The position numbers were made by a program, and so were the translations under genes. The notes beneath the pieces are model-generated. The model saw only the letters and a program-made list of their open reading frames with translations, did not search any database and was not told the DNA's origin. This document shows, piece after piece, positions 1 to 13,100 of a stretch of 64,000 nucleotides of DNA; position 1 is the first letter of the stretch; the number at the start of each line of letters is the position of its first letter. The stretch is from Andrena cerasifolii (Eukaryota; Arthropoda; Insecta; Hymenoptera; Andrenidae), in the NCBI RefSeq assembly GCF_050908995.1, contig NC_135130.1, forward strand, positions 4,953,001 through 5,017,000, read 5' to 3'.

Positions 1-767
1 CATGGGAGCCCAATTATCTAATTAACCTGGCGTGGAAGAGCTACGGTCCAGCCGGATGCGTGGACACGGATCGGGCTGACTGATGACTACATGTGGGATC
101 CCACAGATCGCGGCGAAATGGTCGAGCTGAAGTCGAGGATAGCCGGGCTGCCATTGGCAGGCAAGCTCTGAACCGTGAGCGTGAGTCAAGGTATGCGCTT
201 GCACAATTCTTGGCTGAACTCCTGGGTAGACGATTTGAATTGAATCCTAATTGCTCGTGCTCGCCGAGTCTTGCTCTCATCCAGCGCAAAATGGTGATTT
301 CAAGGCGGTTTGCTGTTTCACTTTTAAGTCGTCGGATTTGGCATGTAGGTGGCGCCCCGTTGGTTTCGGGATCTGTAGAGTTCGCGTTAGAGTAACGTTG
401 GAGGTTAAGGCTAAGGAGGATTTTAGCGGTTAAAGCTAAGATGTTGCAAAATAAGGGGAAAATATTGAAAAAGTTTAACAAACAAGTTTTGACCTTGAAA
501 ATCTATGCTAAAGTTTACATTTTCAAAGAAAATTGCAGGATGTGTAGTTTAAGTTTTCCTTAAATTTTTATACGTTTATTGCCCTTCGGGATTTTTTGAC
601 ATAGATTTTTAATAACAAAACTTGTTTGCCATTCTTTTTCCATACTTTCCCGTTATTCTGCAACGTCTTAGCTTTAACCTGCAAAAAGATTCATCCCTCT
701 ATCTTATTGCCATCAAAAGTTCTACGAGTTTGACTGCAAAAAGTGCAGTTCATCCCACTCTGCGGCA
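1..767. other. No supported gene
   Basis: Short overlapping open frames on both strands without splice context or domains. AT-rich after position 420. Confidence 0.4.
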
Positions 768-842
768 TTGGGGGAATTGGTAACGCATCTGGTCAGTAAG
801 CAGAGGACCCGCAGGCCTTGGGTTCGAGTCCCATCGCCCGAG
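768..842 (+). pseudogene. tRNA-derived pseudogene or SINE head with Pol III signals
   Basis: A consensus B box GGTTCGAGTCC (821-831) sits in a T-arm with a 7-nt loop. Possible acceptor strands TTGGGGG (768-774) and CGCCCGA (835-841) pair at 6 of 7 positions. A run of five T at 848-852 could stop RNA polymerase III. The D arm lacks about eight expected bases and the anticodon stem is broken, so a working tRNA is unlikely. The 5' part resembles a tRNA of the GGTAGAGCATCTGG type after deletion. Confidence 0.5.
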
Positions 843-1314
843 GATCTCTTTTTCGCCTACACTTCATTTCAAGTTTCCATAACGAAATTTGAGGCTTATA
901 TTGCCTTATTCGGAACCCGCCATCGATGGGTGGTTGTTAGCGAGAAAGTTTCGCGTGAGTACGGGTTTAATCTGAATACACACCGACCCCATGGTGAAAT
1001 TACAGGCACGTCAGATGAAAAGGTTGAGTGAATCGTCGCGTGCAAGCGTCTATGGGGAGGGCAGAGTAATAAGATGCCACGGGGGGGTTCCTTGCACAAA
1101 GGCGGGTCGCCTCAAACATCCTCTTACCGTACAATTCCCACAAGGAAAACAGAAACGTACACCCACCATCAAAAGCTTCAGCCCTGTACTGCTCTGAAGA
1201 ATCTCTGTTGCTTGAGTAAATCTCAGGGATGCAAAAGATTATGCTGAAAGAGCGCTTCTCTTTGAGAAAGACAACACATACTGTATTCTAAGTCCCAGAG
1301 AGTGAGACCTAACC
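843..1314. other. No supported gene
   Basis: Mixed composition. Open frames here overlap on both strands and look random. Confidence 0.4.
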
Positions 1315-1473
1315 CAGACATGGGCAAAAATTTGTATTTAAATAAATTTCGAGTAACGAATAGAAGTTAAAAAGTTACCTAGGTTAACTTTATTCGACAG
1401 GTGACAAATAATTTTTGTAACTTCTATTCGATATTCGAAATTTTTATTTAAATAAATTTTTTGGCCATCTCTG
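1315..1473. mobile_element. 159-bp inverted-repeat element, hAT-like ends
   Basis: The left end CAGACATGGGCAAAAATTT and inverted right end CAGAGATGGCCAAAAAATTT continue into arms that share TATTTAAATAAA and AATAGAAGTTA, so nearly the whole element folds. CAGAGATGGGCAA-type ends are common among hAT MITEs. No clear 8-bp duplication was found. Confidence 0.65.
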
Positions 1474-4400
1474 CTCTTTACAGAGCTAAATGTCTCAAAT
1501 AAGAAGCGCTAAGAATGTAAAGCCATTTCCAGCTGACAAACATACTTTTTCCACCTGCAAATAAGAATCCAAGGCAAGGCGGACCTCCTCCGCCAGCAAC
1601 CCCAAGAAAAACCCGATAAGGTAGTTAAACGCAAGCAGTAAAGTAACTCCAAAGAACCGTGTTTACTACTTAGGCGAATAATTCTATAACCGCAATGAGG
1701 ACGACGGCATTCTAATTGCGCTAACGTTACTGCCTCAAAGCGTATCATTAAAGAAGCACGTTTTTGTTAATGATCACCCGAGGGGCCACGAGACCCCGTT
1801 AGGCGCGCATAAGAAGAAGTCCTACGACACGGCGATCGAGTGTGCATCGATGATAACCGGAAATTAGATCACATCCTGTGACGTAGAGGGTCGCTCGCAT
1901 GGCCATGACGGGAGCCGCGCATGCGCTCGCCGGGTCGTTACACGGTGTAATTAGGCCAGGTCGTCCCATTCATCGAAAGAAGCGCGAAGTCCTCGTAACG
2001 AGGCATTCAAATGCCCGCGTCCCGTGACTTCGAATTTGCATATTGTGAGGTAATATCGGGGTTAAGCGTTGCCCTGAAATGGAGGAGGGTCTCACGGTTG
2101 CGCGTTAATCGTGTCTACCTAGATCGAGCGATATCCTTCGATGCAAATACCCCTCGCGGTTTTGCAAATTGCGCGGCGCACGTCAGCCGGATCCATCGCG
2201 AGGATTCATCCGACTAAGCGAAGCTGTATCTCGGGGATTCCATCGAAATGGACGGCACCCTACGCGCGGCTCTAGCGGTTGAGCGTGATATCGATACCCG
2301 GGCGGATGTGCGCGCCGATATCCGCGAGGAAAGTGAACAGGCGCCTTCCTTTTGTCGGTTGTTCGTTCACCCGGCAGAGAATGAAATTAAAAACCGTTCG
2401 CTGTTACGTAAACGAGCCACACGACTACTCCCATCCGATGGCTGCAAGACGCACGTTTACAGTAATCCACCTATTCCAATCACCTCGGCGCTTTGCCTGA
2501 CGTCGGCGTGTTTACATGCCCAGGCTTGTGCGTCCTGCGCATTTACGTACGGCTTTGGCGCGCCTCCACGTGTATATTTTCTGAAGAGCACTACCGAAAG
2601 TATTGCGCTAGAGTCCCTGAATCTTGACTTTGAGCATTCTCACTGGTTTGTACGAAACTTTCGCGATGCAGATCGTCACGTGACACGTGATAGGTTAGAC
2701 TGTGTTGAGGTTAGGTTGCGCATAGTCTTGTTCTTCTTTTCATTTGTCCTGCTTATTTCGTTGGTGCATTAAAGACGCTTAATAATAATACAGAGACCTG
2801 ATTTAAAAAGCGATTTCTCGGAGCGAAGATTTTATGGCCTGATAATTGAGAGCGAGTACTGGTTGCCGTTCGGTCCGAATGGGGTAAGAGTATCGAACGC
2901 AGCGCCGCGCTGCGGATGGGCAAGATTGGAAGCTGCTTTGTTAATGATTCAATTAAAAACTCGCCGCTGTGGCTCGTTACCCGTAATGGATTACGTAAAC
3001 GTCACCACGAAGACCGTGCCTCGAATCGAGACACAGGCGACTCGAGCAGGCTATTGTATCGATTACCAATTTCGTCCGGGAGCGGAAGTCGCCGCGAAAG
3101 TCCATCTACGACGGCGGAAGCCATCGTCGAACAATACCGACCGGTACTCCGTTCCGTGATCACCATATCGGCCAAGTCGGATAAGATAACGAGCGTTATC
3201 GAACAAGGAGACACTGTTCCCGCCGTAAATCCTTGCAAGACTCCTTAAAGTAACAGCTGAGGAACTTGAGAAACAAGATGCTTCACTTGTCACGGCGATC
3301 CTTCCGTCGCCAGGAAACCACCGAACACCGTGGAGCGCTTCTTCCCAATCGGAGCCTTCGTTTTCTAGTGAAACGAATTTGAAAATGGCGCAGGTGCTGC
3401 CAACGGAGTAGAAGTGATTTCATACAATTCAGCGCAGCGAGTAATTACTTGCAATTTTAGTTGAGATTAATGAAAATTTAATGCGCATTCCATTGAGAGA
3501 AAATAATGAACCTCGGGGAAAGCCACTGTCGGCCATGCGCCACCAGCGGCGGACTTTTGGCTAGGTTTTTTCCAAAAAGAAAGCCTCGTACGAGAAAACT
3601 TCGTTCCACAGTTTTTACTTATTCTTGATCGACGAATCGTTCCCTGCATCTGCAACAGAACCACAATGCAGAATAAGCTTGTTGTCGTCATTTTTCGCCA
3701 GGAGTGTAGTGAAAACGAATGGACCACAGTCTGGGAACGCAATAGAGGGAAAGTGGGCAACAAGGCGACCCTCAGTGGCTGCTATTAATTCAACAATATA
3801 CCGGATCGTTATATCGCTAATATACTTTCACGATTAAAAGCACAGAAAGTACACTGTGACTGTCCAATCGCGTAGGTTCGAACGGAGAATGTTCGTGCGT
3901 CTAAAAAATTGCGCAGGTATTTCTTGCTGCTAATCGTTTTCGCGATTAAATGCACGGACATAGTAGTGTGGAAGAACAGATCTTTAATCGTCCATTCTAG
4001 TAAACGGAGGACTGATTAACTCGACGAGTTTATCTGCGCCAACGTAACAGCTGTTAAAATTATATCGCGCTGGGATCCAGTTAGAAAGTATGTTTCCAGT
4101 ATCATCGTAATTACCGTTTTACCAAGGCACTTCCTGGTTACGTTGAAACCGTTATTTGGCACAGTGTCTACAGAGATAAGTTTCCCCGCAGGATGTGGAT
4201 ACGATACGCCGCGAGCGCCCAATCGACAAGCGCTTCCAGCACGACCGTACGTTTTGCTTTGACAGGCAACCACTTCGAAACGAGGGCGGATAATTATTCC
4301 ATATAATTTGAGAACTCAAAGTTCACCTGTCAAAGTTCACCGACAAATTTCATTCGAGTAAATGCTTTAAAATATTCTACCCCAACGGATTTAACTTCAT

Positions 4401-5321
4401 CATTTTAGAATGACCTAGACCCAGACCTAGCCCAGAGCCACCCTTCCAAAGCAAACGTTCTCAACAGTTTAGCTACCTCGTCTCCGAAATTACTATAAGA
4501 TCAATGTAAGTTGATAGATTTCAAAAAGTCCGCACCTAACCTCAAAACGGTTTTCCGAATTTAACGAAGCAGTAATGAGCGTTTCATTAGCGTCGTCGCT
4601 TCATTCCACTGTCTCGCCGCGGCTCGGGAGTCGTTGCTTGGTTTTTGCACGCACCGTTTCGCGCGTTTGCGTACCAGGAAATGTTAATACTTTCTAGTAC
4701 TGACCTACAGCCTGAGATCCTAGGAGTCCCTTCCCCTGTATTTCATCTTTCTTTCCTCCTTTTATCGCGTGCCACCCCGCGCTCGGCGTAACGAGCCGCG
4801 ATTATCGCGCTCCGTTAATGAACCGTGAGGCAAACCGCCTTATCCGCGGTTTAATTAGCTTTTACTTCGCTCCTTCCCGCGCTCCCTCGTTAGCGTTGTT
4901 TCAAAATTTCCTCTGTTACGGAACAGCCCTCCCCTGCCCGGCGGGATCTTTCTTTTCCGCGCGATCCTCCCGTTAAAGCGACTCCAGTGGCGTACGTGTA
5001 AACGATCGACGGCAGGCGTCAATGGAAACCGCTGCGCGTGCAGATCGAGGCGTTCGCGTTGGAAAGGAGCGTGGCAACGGCCACGAAGAAGAACGCGGGT
5101 CTTAATTTGACATAGTCTAATTGCCGCGCTGGGTTAACGCGCGATGCCTTCCGCGGGGGATCTGCTCCTTTTCTACTCTATAAACTTCCATTTTTAGAGT
5201 CTGGCTCGTTTCCTCTGCCGGCATCTCGATCACTTTATCAGCGAAAGAGGATACGAGGATGGACGAAATATAGTCACAACTTTAGGTACGCCAGGTTCAG
5301 CAGAATCCCAAAACGAGGTGG
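1474..5321. other. Intergenic sequence without a supported gene
   Basis: Partly CpG-rich (1790-2300, 4600-5200). The longest frame is 174 codons at 2248-2772 and lacks any domain or splice context. Nothing else is recognised. Confidence 0.4.
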
Positions 5322-6190
5322 AAGCTTCAGCCGGGAATCCACCTGAAAGTTAAGCTAAGCTGTGCTATGTTTTTTTTAGGTTTTATAGCACAGATAGACA
5401 TAGTCTAGCATAGTCTAGCATAGCATAGTCTAGCATAGTCTAGCATAGCATAGTCTAGCATAGTCTAGCATAGTCTAGCATAGTCTAGCATAGCATAGTC
5501 TAGCATAGCATAGTCTAGCATAGTCTAGCATAGCATAGTCTAGCATAGTCTAGCATAGCATAGTCTAGCATAGTCTAGCATATCATAGTCTAGCATAGTC
5601 TAGCATAGCATAGTCTAGCATAGTCTAGCATAGCATAGTCTAGCATAGCATAGTCTAGCATAGCATAGCATAGCATAGCATAGCATAGCATAGCATAGCA
5701 TAGCATAGCATAGTCTAGCATAGCATAGTCTAGCATAGCATAGCATAGTCTAGCATAGTCTAGCATAGCATAGTCTAGCATAGTCTAGTCTAGCATAGTC
5801 TAGCATAGCATAGCATAGCATAGCATAGCATAGTCTAGCATAGCATAGTCTAGCATAGCATAGCATAGCATAGCATAGCATAGCATAGCATAGCATAGCA
5901 TAGCATAGCATAGCATAGCATAGCATAGCATAGCATAGCATAGCATAGCATAGCATAGCATAGCATAGCTTAGCTTAGCTTAGCTTAGCTTAGCTTAACT
6001 TAGCTTCCAAGTGGATCCCCAGCTTAAGTTTCAAAAAATTAGTTTCAAGAACATAAAAAACATAGCATAGTGAAGCTTAGCTTTTGATGGGAACCGTTCC
6101 ATAAGGATGTATTGAAGCTAATTTTTAAAACATAGGATAGCATAGCATAGTCTAGCATAGCTTAGCTTTCAGGTGGACCCCCCGGCTTAA
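5322..6190. repeat. Pentanucleotide array within inverted flanks
   Basis: From about 5395 to 5968 the sequence is a tandem array of the 5-mers TAGCA and TAGTC in irregular order, ending in TAGCT units to about 6000. The left flank AGCCGGGAATCCACCTGAAA (5330 on) is inverted at the right end (CTTTCAGGTGGACCCCCCGG near 6165), with a third related copy near 6000-6025. Stop-free antisense frames of MLCYA/MLDYA repeats result from the period and are not genes. Confidence 0.9.
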
Positions 6191-9100
6191 AGAAACTTTA
6201 AATTGTACACTTGACACTTGTAGCAAGTATATTTGCACTCATCCAACCAAATATTTCCGTAGCAACCCCCACGATTACAGCTTCCCTCGAGTCAAGAATC
6301 CAGGGACGTATTCACGGTCCTCTATAAACACTAGTATTTTAAGACCATAACCAAATAAGTGGAGCCCTGTGATAGGTGACGAAGGACACATTTGGTGGTC
6401 GATAACCTCAAAAATATCCCTCTACAGTCTCCTCGAGTAGGTCCCAAGTTATTCACTACACTTTTCCAAGGCACAGTACCATTTCAGACATGGCCAAGCG
6501 AGTTCATGGAATAAAAGCAAGCGAAGTAATCGTTACAAAGTTGCCAGCTTCATTCGAAACAGTTCCACGTCTCCAAGACGCACTGGAACTTTCAATGGGC
6601 AGTACACATAGCCTGAAAACAGGCTGTTGCGCATGCAGCCGTGATACGAGACCTGATCTCGGCGGGAACTCAACAGGAACGGACCGTCGCTGATTGCACG
6701 TGCGCGCTGTACGCACGCTTTGCGCGACGGGCTCGGGGCTAATTGCGATGGATACGTAGTGACGCAACCGAGTACCTGACTAGCGAACTCGTGGGAAACG
6801 CGGCGCACATCTACGACGCTCGCGGAAACCATGGTTTGATCGCGAAAGTTTATTATTTCGCGGCTGGGGAGTCCGTCGCCGTTAGGCGGTCGCTTTTATG
6901 CAACGCTCCATTGTCTTTCATCGCGATGGCACCGTTGCCCTCGATGCAGGCAACTGGAGTGCACATTATGCTGCACACATGCCCGTTTTGGGACCGTGGC
7001 GAAACATGCACCACAAGGAAGTGCGCCCTCAAAGTGGGTAACAGTTCGCAGTACATGAATTGAATTTCGTTTTTAGCTAGCGAAGGCTGGTTTAGGGTGG
7101 AACTTCCGTGGAGATTGGAGTAGATAGATGGAGTTCGTTGTTCTGGGGGTATTGGTATCTGGAGCTACCAGTTATCTGAGGATATGGCGACGAACTATGA
7201 CGACAGAGCGTGTTCTAATGCTTCCGTATGTAGAGTACTAAGATTGGGATGGAATAAGATTTTGTGTGACGTCGTCGTGTGTTCACACCGAGGGATACAC
7301 CACCCCGGGATTTTAACCTATTTCCACGTTCTTCCTCAGCAGCAGCGAGCATTTTTCAAAATCTTGCGTCACTCAAAGCGTTAATCTAGAGACCTTCTAT
7401 GATGAAAGTTGCAAAGTGGAAAAGTACTCATCTTCCTCCATTCCGCGTTGGATCATCGTTTCCTTGTTCCTCTTTGCTCTATATAGGAACATTGGTGGTC
7501 CTACGTATCTCAGCCCAGTGGTCTTATCACTAACCACAATCCAGTATTCTTATTCACCGTTCTCAGTTTAATTATTCATGCACCAGGAACGTTAATAATT
7601 AAATAGAAGCAGATGAGACGGCATGACACCTCGCTGACGCTAACGGTACCAAGAGGCGAGGCACAGTTGCTTCGGTGTAATTAGGTCGATCCTCTAATCA
7701 CCGATTCAGCTGTTGATTCGTGTCCTCTTATTGCAAGGAGCACGTTTCGCACTCCCAGGTGCGCGGTGATTCGACGAGTTCGAGATTATCGCTCGGCCAG
7801 ACCCGTTAGCCGCGGAATCGGCAGGAAGCTTGCCTCGCCTAGGCCACGCCGCGATTACGATTACGCTGGCGCGGAAATCTGGCCAACAGGACTAGGTATG
7901 TGAGTTAAACGTGTCCGTGCGCGCCACCTTCACCTCGTGACTCTTCGATAATCGACCGTACGGGCATAACGGTTCCCCGAGGGCTATTCAGCGGCGCTCG
8001 CGTCTTCTCCTCAGCGTGGCCGCCGGTATGCAACTCTCCATGCATTTCGAACCATGAAGACCAAAGCCTTCGGGTTGGAGGTGCGTAGAATTTTAAGTAA
8101 GCAGCACCTGGGCTGGGTGTTTTAAGTGGGGAAGGTCAAGTGGAAGGTACTTTGGATTTGATGTGAGACATGAAGGAGCAGAATAATTCGAAGCAAGTGA
8201 TTCCAAACTTAAGACTGAGAGCTTAAGAATCTCTTGAGACACTTGATTGAAATCATATCAGGTTTATACGGAGGATCAACGCCTGATTGAGACCTTTGGA
8301 GGCCCTAAGCACTTAAAAGATTTTGAGGCTCCCTTATACAGGGTGATCAATTCAACGCAATGTAATTTCTTAAGTATTTCTGATAATTTGGCTAAAAAGT
8401 CTTTCTAACAAAATTCTCATTTTGCTTACTGATTAATCCAGCCTTGGGGAGGATAAAAGACTACAATTTACCATCGACAAACTAATACGATTTCGCGAAG
8501 ACTACAGCACTGGTTGAATGGAAAAAGGTGAACAGTATCGCGAACTTCACAAGCATCCTCGTAACAGTTTTGTTAGTTAAAAGAAAGAGACGTTTAAGCG
8601 ACGGGAAATTGAAAAAATGATAGGTGACAGGCGCAAAAAATGGTGGGACACGTGTGCAGTACTTGTAAATAAGCCGGTGTATTCCATTCTCTGCGAGCGC
8701 AGGAGAAATTTTCATTTTACTGACTGGCGGATCAGATTAACCTCTTTCCATCGACGACGGTGCACGGCATAGTGCAACGTCATTAAATAATAACTATACG
8801 TCAGCAGAGATTTATCACGGTTCTCGGTTACGGGGCAAGGTATGCAACCGGCGTGCCACAATTCAGCCGCAGAAACCGTAAGGAATTTGATGGGAACCGG
8901 TGTGTACATCCTATACAGAGAGTAGAACGACCTTATCTTCCGCATGTTTTCCAGGTACTACGAAAAGCATCGTTGAGAACCGCCAGCGTTACGCATAGAT
9001 GTCAATTAACGATTCCATTGTACGCACGTCTGCTTTTCACCACTCCCTCAACCCTTTTACACCTCGTTTCACCACCGCACCGCGAAGATTGCTTCACGAT

Positions 9101-9480
9101 CTTTCGGGTGCACGAGACGATTTCACTTTCCGCAATTACTCCAGGGCTCCTTGATGAATCTGCAACCGCTCTTGGTAACTGATCCCATCTGGCTAACGAC
9201 TTTTTAACTATGAACTTTTCTTTCATGATGTATCAGTTTTCTCTAGGTATTTATTTTGATAGAGTAGAAGAATAGAAGATCTTAGGGTATCAGGGATCTT
9301 GGAATATCTAACTCCATTCAACTTCTGAATTCCATTTTCATTGTGTTTTTCTGTAGTGTCAAGATGTGGGTTAGGTTTGCGTTAACTTTTTTCTCTTCCA
9401 TTTGTTTGTTAAAAATATGAAGTAGAGTAGTAATGTTAAGCGCTCCGTTTAAAGAAGACCGTTTTTTTTTTCTGTTGCAG
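6191..9480. other. Upstream region of uif, may include its promoter and leader exon
   Basis: About 3.3 kb with no supported coding sequence. A CpG-rich stretch at 7600-8060 followed by possible donors (for example ACTAG|GTATGTGAG near 7895) would suit a promoter and leader exon of uif, but I cannot place either with confidence. Confidence 0.35.
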
Positions 9481-9484
9481 GAAT

Positions 9485-9556
9485 ATGCTGATAAGAGAAT
9501 TGGCGGCCGCGTGGGTCGCCGTCCTCTTGTGCCATCTTCAGCTAACGGAGTCTCAG
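9485..9556 (+). CDS. uif: uif first coding exon: start codon and signal peptide
   Basis: A polypyrimidine tract and TTGCAG acceptor end at 9480. The ATG follows four bases later with A at -3. The 24 codons read MLIREL, then a hydrophobic core AAAWVAVLLCHLQL, then TESQ before a CAG|GTGAGC donor. This is a typical secretory signal sequence and fits an extracellular protein. The exon ends in phase 0 and the next acceptor, at 12229, continues the frame. The placement is by hand; an mRNA would confirm it. Confidence 0.8.
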
Positions 9557-10083
9557 GTGAGCGTTCGATTATTATCCCGCCATGGCTTGTCGATCGCATC
9601 GCTGACGCCATTCTTTCATCTGTGAACTCCACCTCGCGGTCGATCGTTTCACGGTGCTTTGACTTTGTGACCCGATATTATCGACAGCCATTGCGATTTT
9701 CCCTCCCGACTTTTTACAAATCCCCCACGAATAGCTGGGATACTCGATACCAGCGAACTGATCTTACACGAGCTGCCACAGCGAAGAATTCGAAAGGTCT
9801 CCGTCGAGACATTCGCTGGCATACCGATTAAAATACTTCGGTATGAAAAGCTTCGCAGAAGCGAGCAGCCGCGTTTGAAAATTTAATATGCAGCTCGTCA
9901 AGGGAAGTATTTATAAAAGGGATGTTCGAGATGTCCGCCTGCACTGTGCGTAATATTCCGAATACCCGTGTGAACAAAATCATAAGCTAAGGTATTAGTT
10001 ACGAATTTGATCCTAACACGAGATTATTGAGATGCAAAATTTGTTCAAGAGAAACTAGGGGCTCACTCAGGATTTAATTTTTT

Positions 10084-10137
<54 letters not shown>

Positions 10138-13100
10138 TTTATTAACAAAAGCCCTTTGATACTGGGGGAGAGCTGAGTTGAACGAGTAAAAATATATTCA
10201 CTGCAAATCAATAAAATTCATTAAGTGATTATAAAAATTTATTTACATAACAAAATCCAGTTTTCTCTTCTTTTATAAAGCTCTTGAATTACTTCAGTCG
10301 TGGTTATATTAATCCCTTTTTCCCTTTTTCTTTGGGGGGGGGTGCTAGGGCCCCTTAGCCCCCCTCTGGGTACGCCACTGGTACGAACCTTTTGAAGTTG
10401 ATAAGGATCATATAGTAGAACCCAAATATAGAAACTGTTACGAAAATGTAATACACTCGTGAAGAATCATGTGGGGGCTATAAGAAATTTTGACCGGAAA
10501 GGATATTCTTTCCCCAGTTGCAATTTGCAATCTTAAACTCGTTCATTCGCGTGGAAACGCGGCGCGCAAGCGCAGTTGCCATTCGCGAACGGTGGCCAGA
10601 ATCGGGAATTCGCGTTCTCCGTGCTCCTGCCTAGGGTTCTTGGGAAATTGAGCCGCGAATTATGAAGTAATTGGCATGTTGGCTACATGCAGGAGCCACC
10701 ACTGCCCACCAGGTCGCACAGGGACGTGTGTTGGCGAGGTGAAAGTGAATTTCAGCGCGGGTACACGCGCGCGCCCTGTTCGACGCGCCGACGATGTTAC
10801 TGCGCAGCACGGTCGCAACACTTTGCGCGCAAGAAGTGTCAGGAGTTGGGAAAAGACTTGCAAGGCTTAGAATATAACTCTCCTTAACCAGAATTTTAAG
10901 ATAAATGGCACTTGGATTTTATTTTTTATACTTTCTTAACCATAAATTCCTGCGTCAATATTCGTCCTAATTAAATTACTTACGCGAGGCTATTCCTATA
11001 AAAATACCAGGTCCAACTATCTTCCGACCATCGGTGTACCTGACGATCATTCGATTACTGTCGAGAATATCGAGGCTAACGCTTGCCCGCGAAGTCGAGC
11101 AGCCCAGCAAGGTTGACCACGTTCTTTCCTCCTTATTAGTACCATTTAACGTGATTGAAGCAGCGTTTGTGGCACAGATTTCTCCCGCGAGAAGAAAGGC
11201 GCAATCTCCATTACGCCCCTATAAGGACGCGCATGCCCGATCTCGTAATTAACCAAGCGCAATTAGCCAACCGACGAGACGTCCGAACCCTGGGCTCGCG
11301 AACGTGGGACCAGACACTGAATTCAAGCCCCTAATCGCGGGAAATCAGCTTGAATTACGACGGCGGTTACGCAAAAGGTGCGACAGTGTCGTCGAGCACG
11401 ACGGCGGTAAATTACGGGGAAGAAAGTGGGCCTTTTTCTGCGAAGCGACGAGAGTGTAGCTCCTACAGGGCCTGGCAGCACGAAGCGCGAAATGGCGCGG
11501 GTCCGCGTAGTTCGACACAAAATGGCGCGCGCATTGTTATTCCTGGAAGGGAGAAAGTGAAGAGGATCTCGGTTCCGCGCTGATCTTCGGGTGGAAAAAC
11601 GCCAGACGCGGGCATGGAAAGCCCTAACGGGCACCATCGACTGCTTTCCATCCAGCCGCGCAACGGAATATCAGTGACATAACGGTGACTGCATTCTTGA
11701 AGGAGGTGCGAGTCGTGGCTGCAGGAAGGCCCGAGGTCGCTGAAATTCCACGGAACCGCGCGCCAATTACTGTGCCTCCATTCCACGGGGAACAACTCTC
11801 GTTTAAGCTCCTTTCTAAGCCTCTTTCGGTTCGTCCTTAATCTTTGAATGATTAACGAGGGAAGAACACAAGAGGGCCCTCCCTCTAACATCGACGTGCT
11901 GTCTGAGTTCCTTCTGAAGATTTTTCAACGCGTTTACTTATGTTTTCGTTGGCTTCAGTTGTGAAAGTAGCATCTATCCTTATTCCAGTCTCTGTCAGAG
12001 ATCTACTCTTGGGCCTCTAGTATCTTGAGAAAAAGCGGTTAGCTGTTTAAGAATGCGGGCACTGATAGTTGAGGGAAGATTCGAGGAACTCAGCGAGTGG
12101 AAATTTACAGCTCGCAACTGTAACGAAAGCTTCAAGCCTACCGCATCCTGCTCCGCCTGTTTATTGAAAGGAACTGTTGTAAAGTAGCTTCCATGGACCG
12201 TTTCCAATGCATCCGTTTCTTTGTTGCAGGTTCCTGCCACCAATGTCTTCACCTGTCCGAACGGTGAGTAACATTTCCCTAGTTTTCTATAGTCATCGGG
12301 GCAAGTAACTGTCTGGCCGAACCTTGAAAAGGACGTGTCTTGTGGTCCTATACCTGGGCCAGGTAGACCGGCAAACGCATGGACCGTGGTCGTGCTTCGA
12401 AATGGTTTCAGCCCCTTTCACAATATGGAAATTCGTTCCCGCGAACCAAGTTTTCCTTGGACACTATTTTTAAACGTCAATCGTGTTTAAGCCTGGCAAA
12501 ATACCTGCAAGAGGCCCAACGAAAAGCAATTCCTTGTTAAAAAATAAGTCGAAATTGTGGAATACATTTATTTCCTACGTCGTCTCATCTTCGAGAAAAT
12601 TGAATTTGAATGTCCGCAGAGTGCGCGTGCACATGACAGCGCGCCGAGAACCACTGCCGCGCATGCGCCAGGCGGAGCACGCTAGCAACTACTCTTGAAA
12701 CTTTGAAACTCCTGTTTGTCGAAAACTAACGCCCTGACGGGAAAACCTTATGTCACATTTTCGACTTGTTTTTTCACGAAGAATCATCCCTCATCGGTTT
12801 CGTTCTAAATCACCCGGTACAGTTTAATAAGTAAACGAAGATATCGAAGACGCGTACAGGGAATAAATCACGTGACGGACAATGAGAATAAGAGTTCGGC
12901 CGTTCGTAACGTTGCTCCACTTTTCCTCGTTGCAGCCGGTGCAATTAAGTAGGCTGCACGTATCAGTACGGATCTCCTTGATCGTTAACCGTGTTCTGTC
13001 GCGTGCGTTGTAAAATATTTCGCGTTGAATCGAGACGATACCGCCGGGCATCGAAAACAACTTTATTTGAATCTGTTATTCTGGCCGGAGGCCTTGAGCG

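Larger units (their letters stand above)
9557..12229 (+). other. uif intron 1
   Basis: A 2673-bp intron between the signal-peptide exon and the 34-bp second coding exon. It holds a (TAA)n microsatellite near 10084-10137, one end of a transposon at 10380 and a moderately CpG-rich stretch near 10550-11900. I see no exon with a convincing frame and borders inside. Confidence 0.75.

Noticed and set aside
768..842. A functional tRNA gene
   Set aside because: The D arm is missing about eight bases and the anticodon stem does not pair, so only a pseudogene or SINE head is supported.
2248..2772. 174-codon + strand frame upstream of uif
   Set aside because: No recognisable domain and no supporting gene signals. 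The hydrophobic end is a T-rich stretch.
5590..5956. Antisense open frames of MLCYA/MLDYA repeats
   Set aside because: They are a by-product of the pentamer array, which lacks stops in that frame. There is no start context or splice site.
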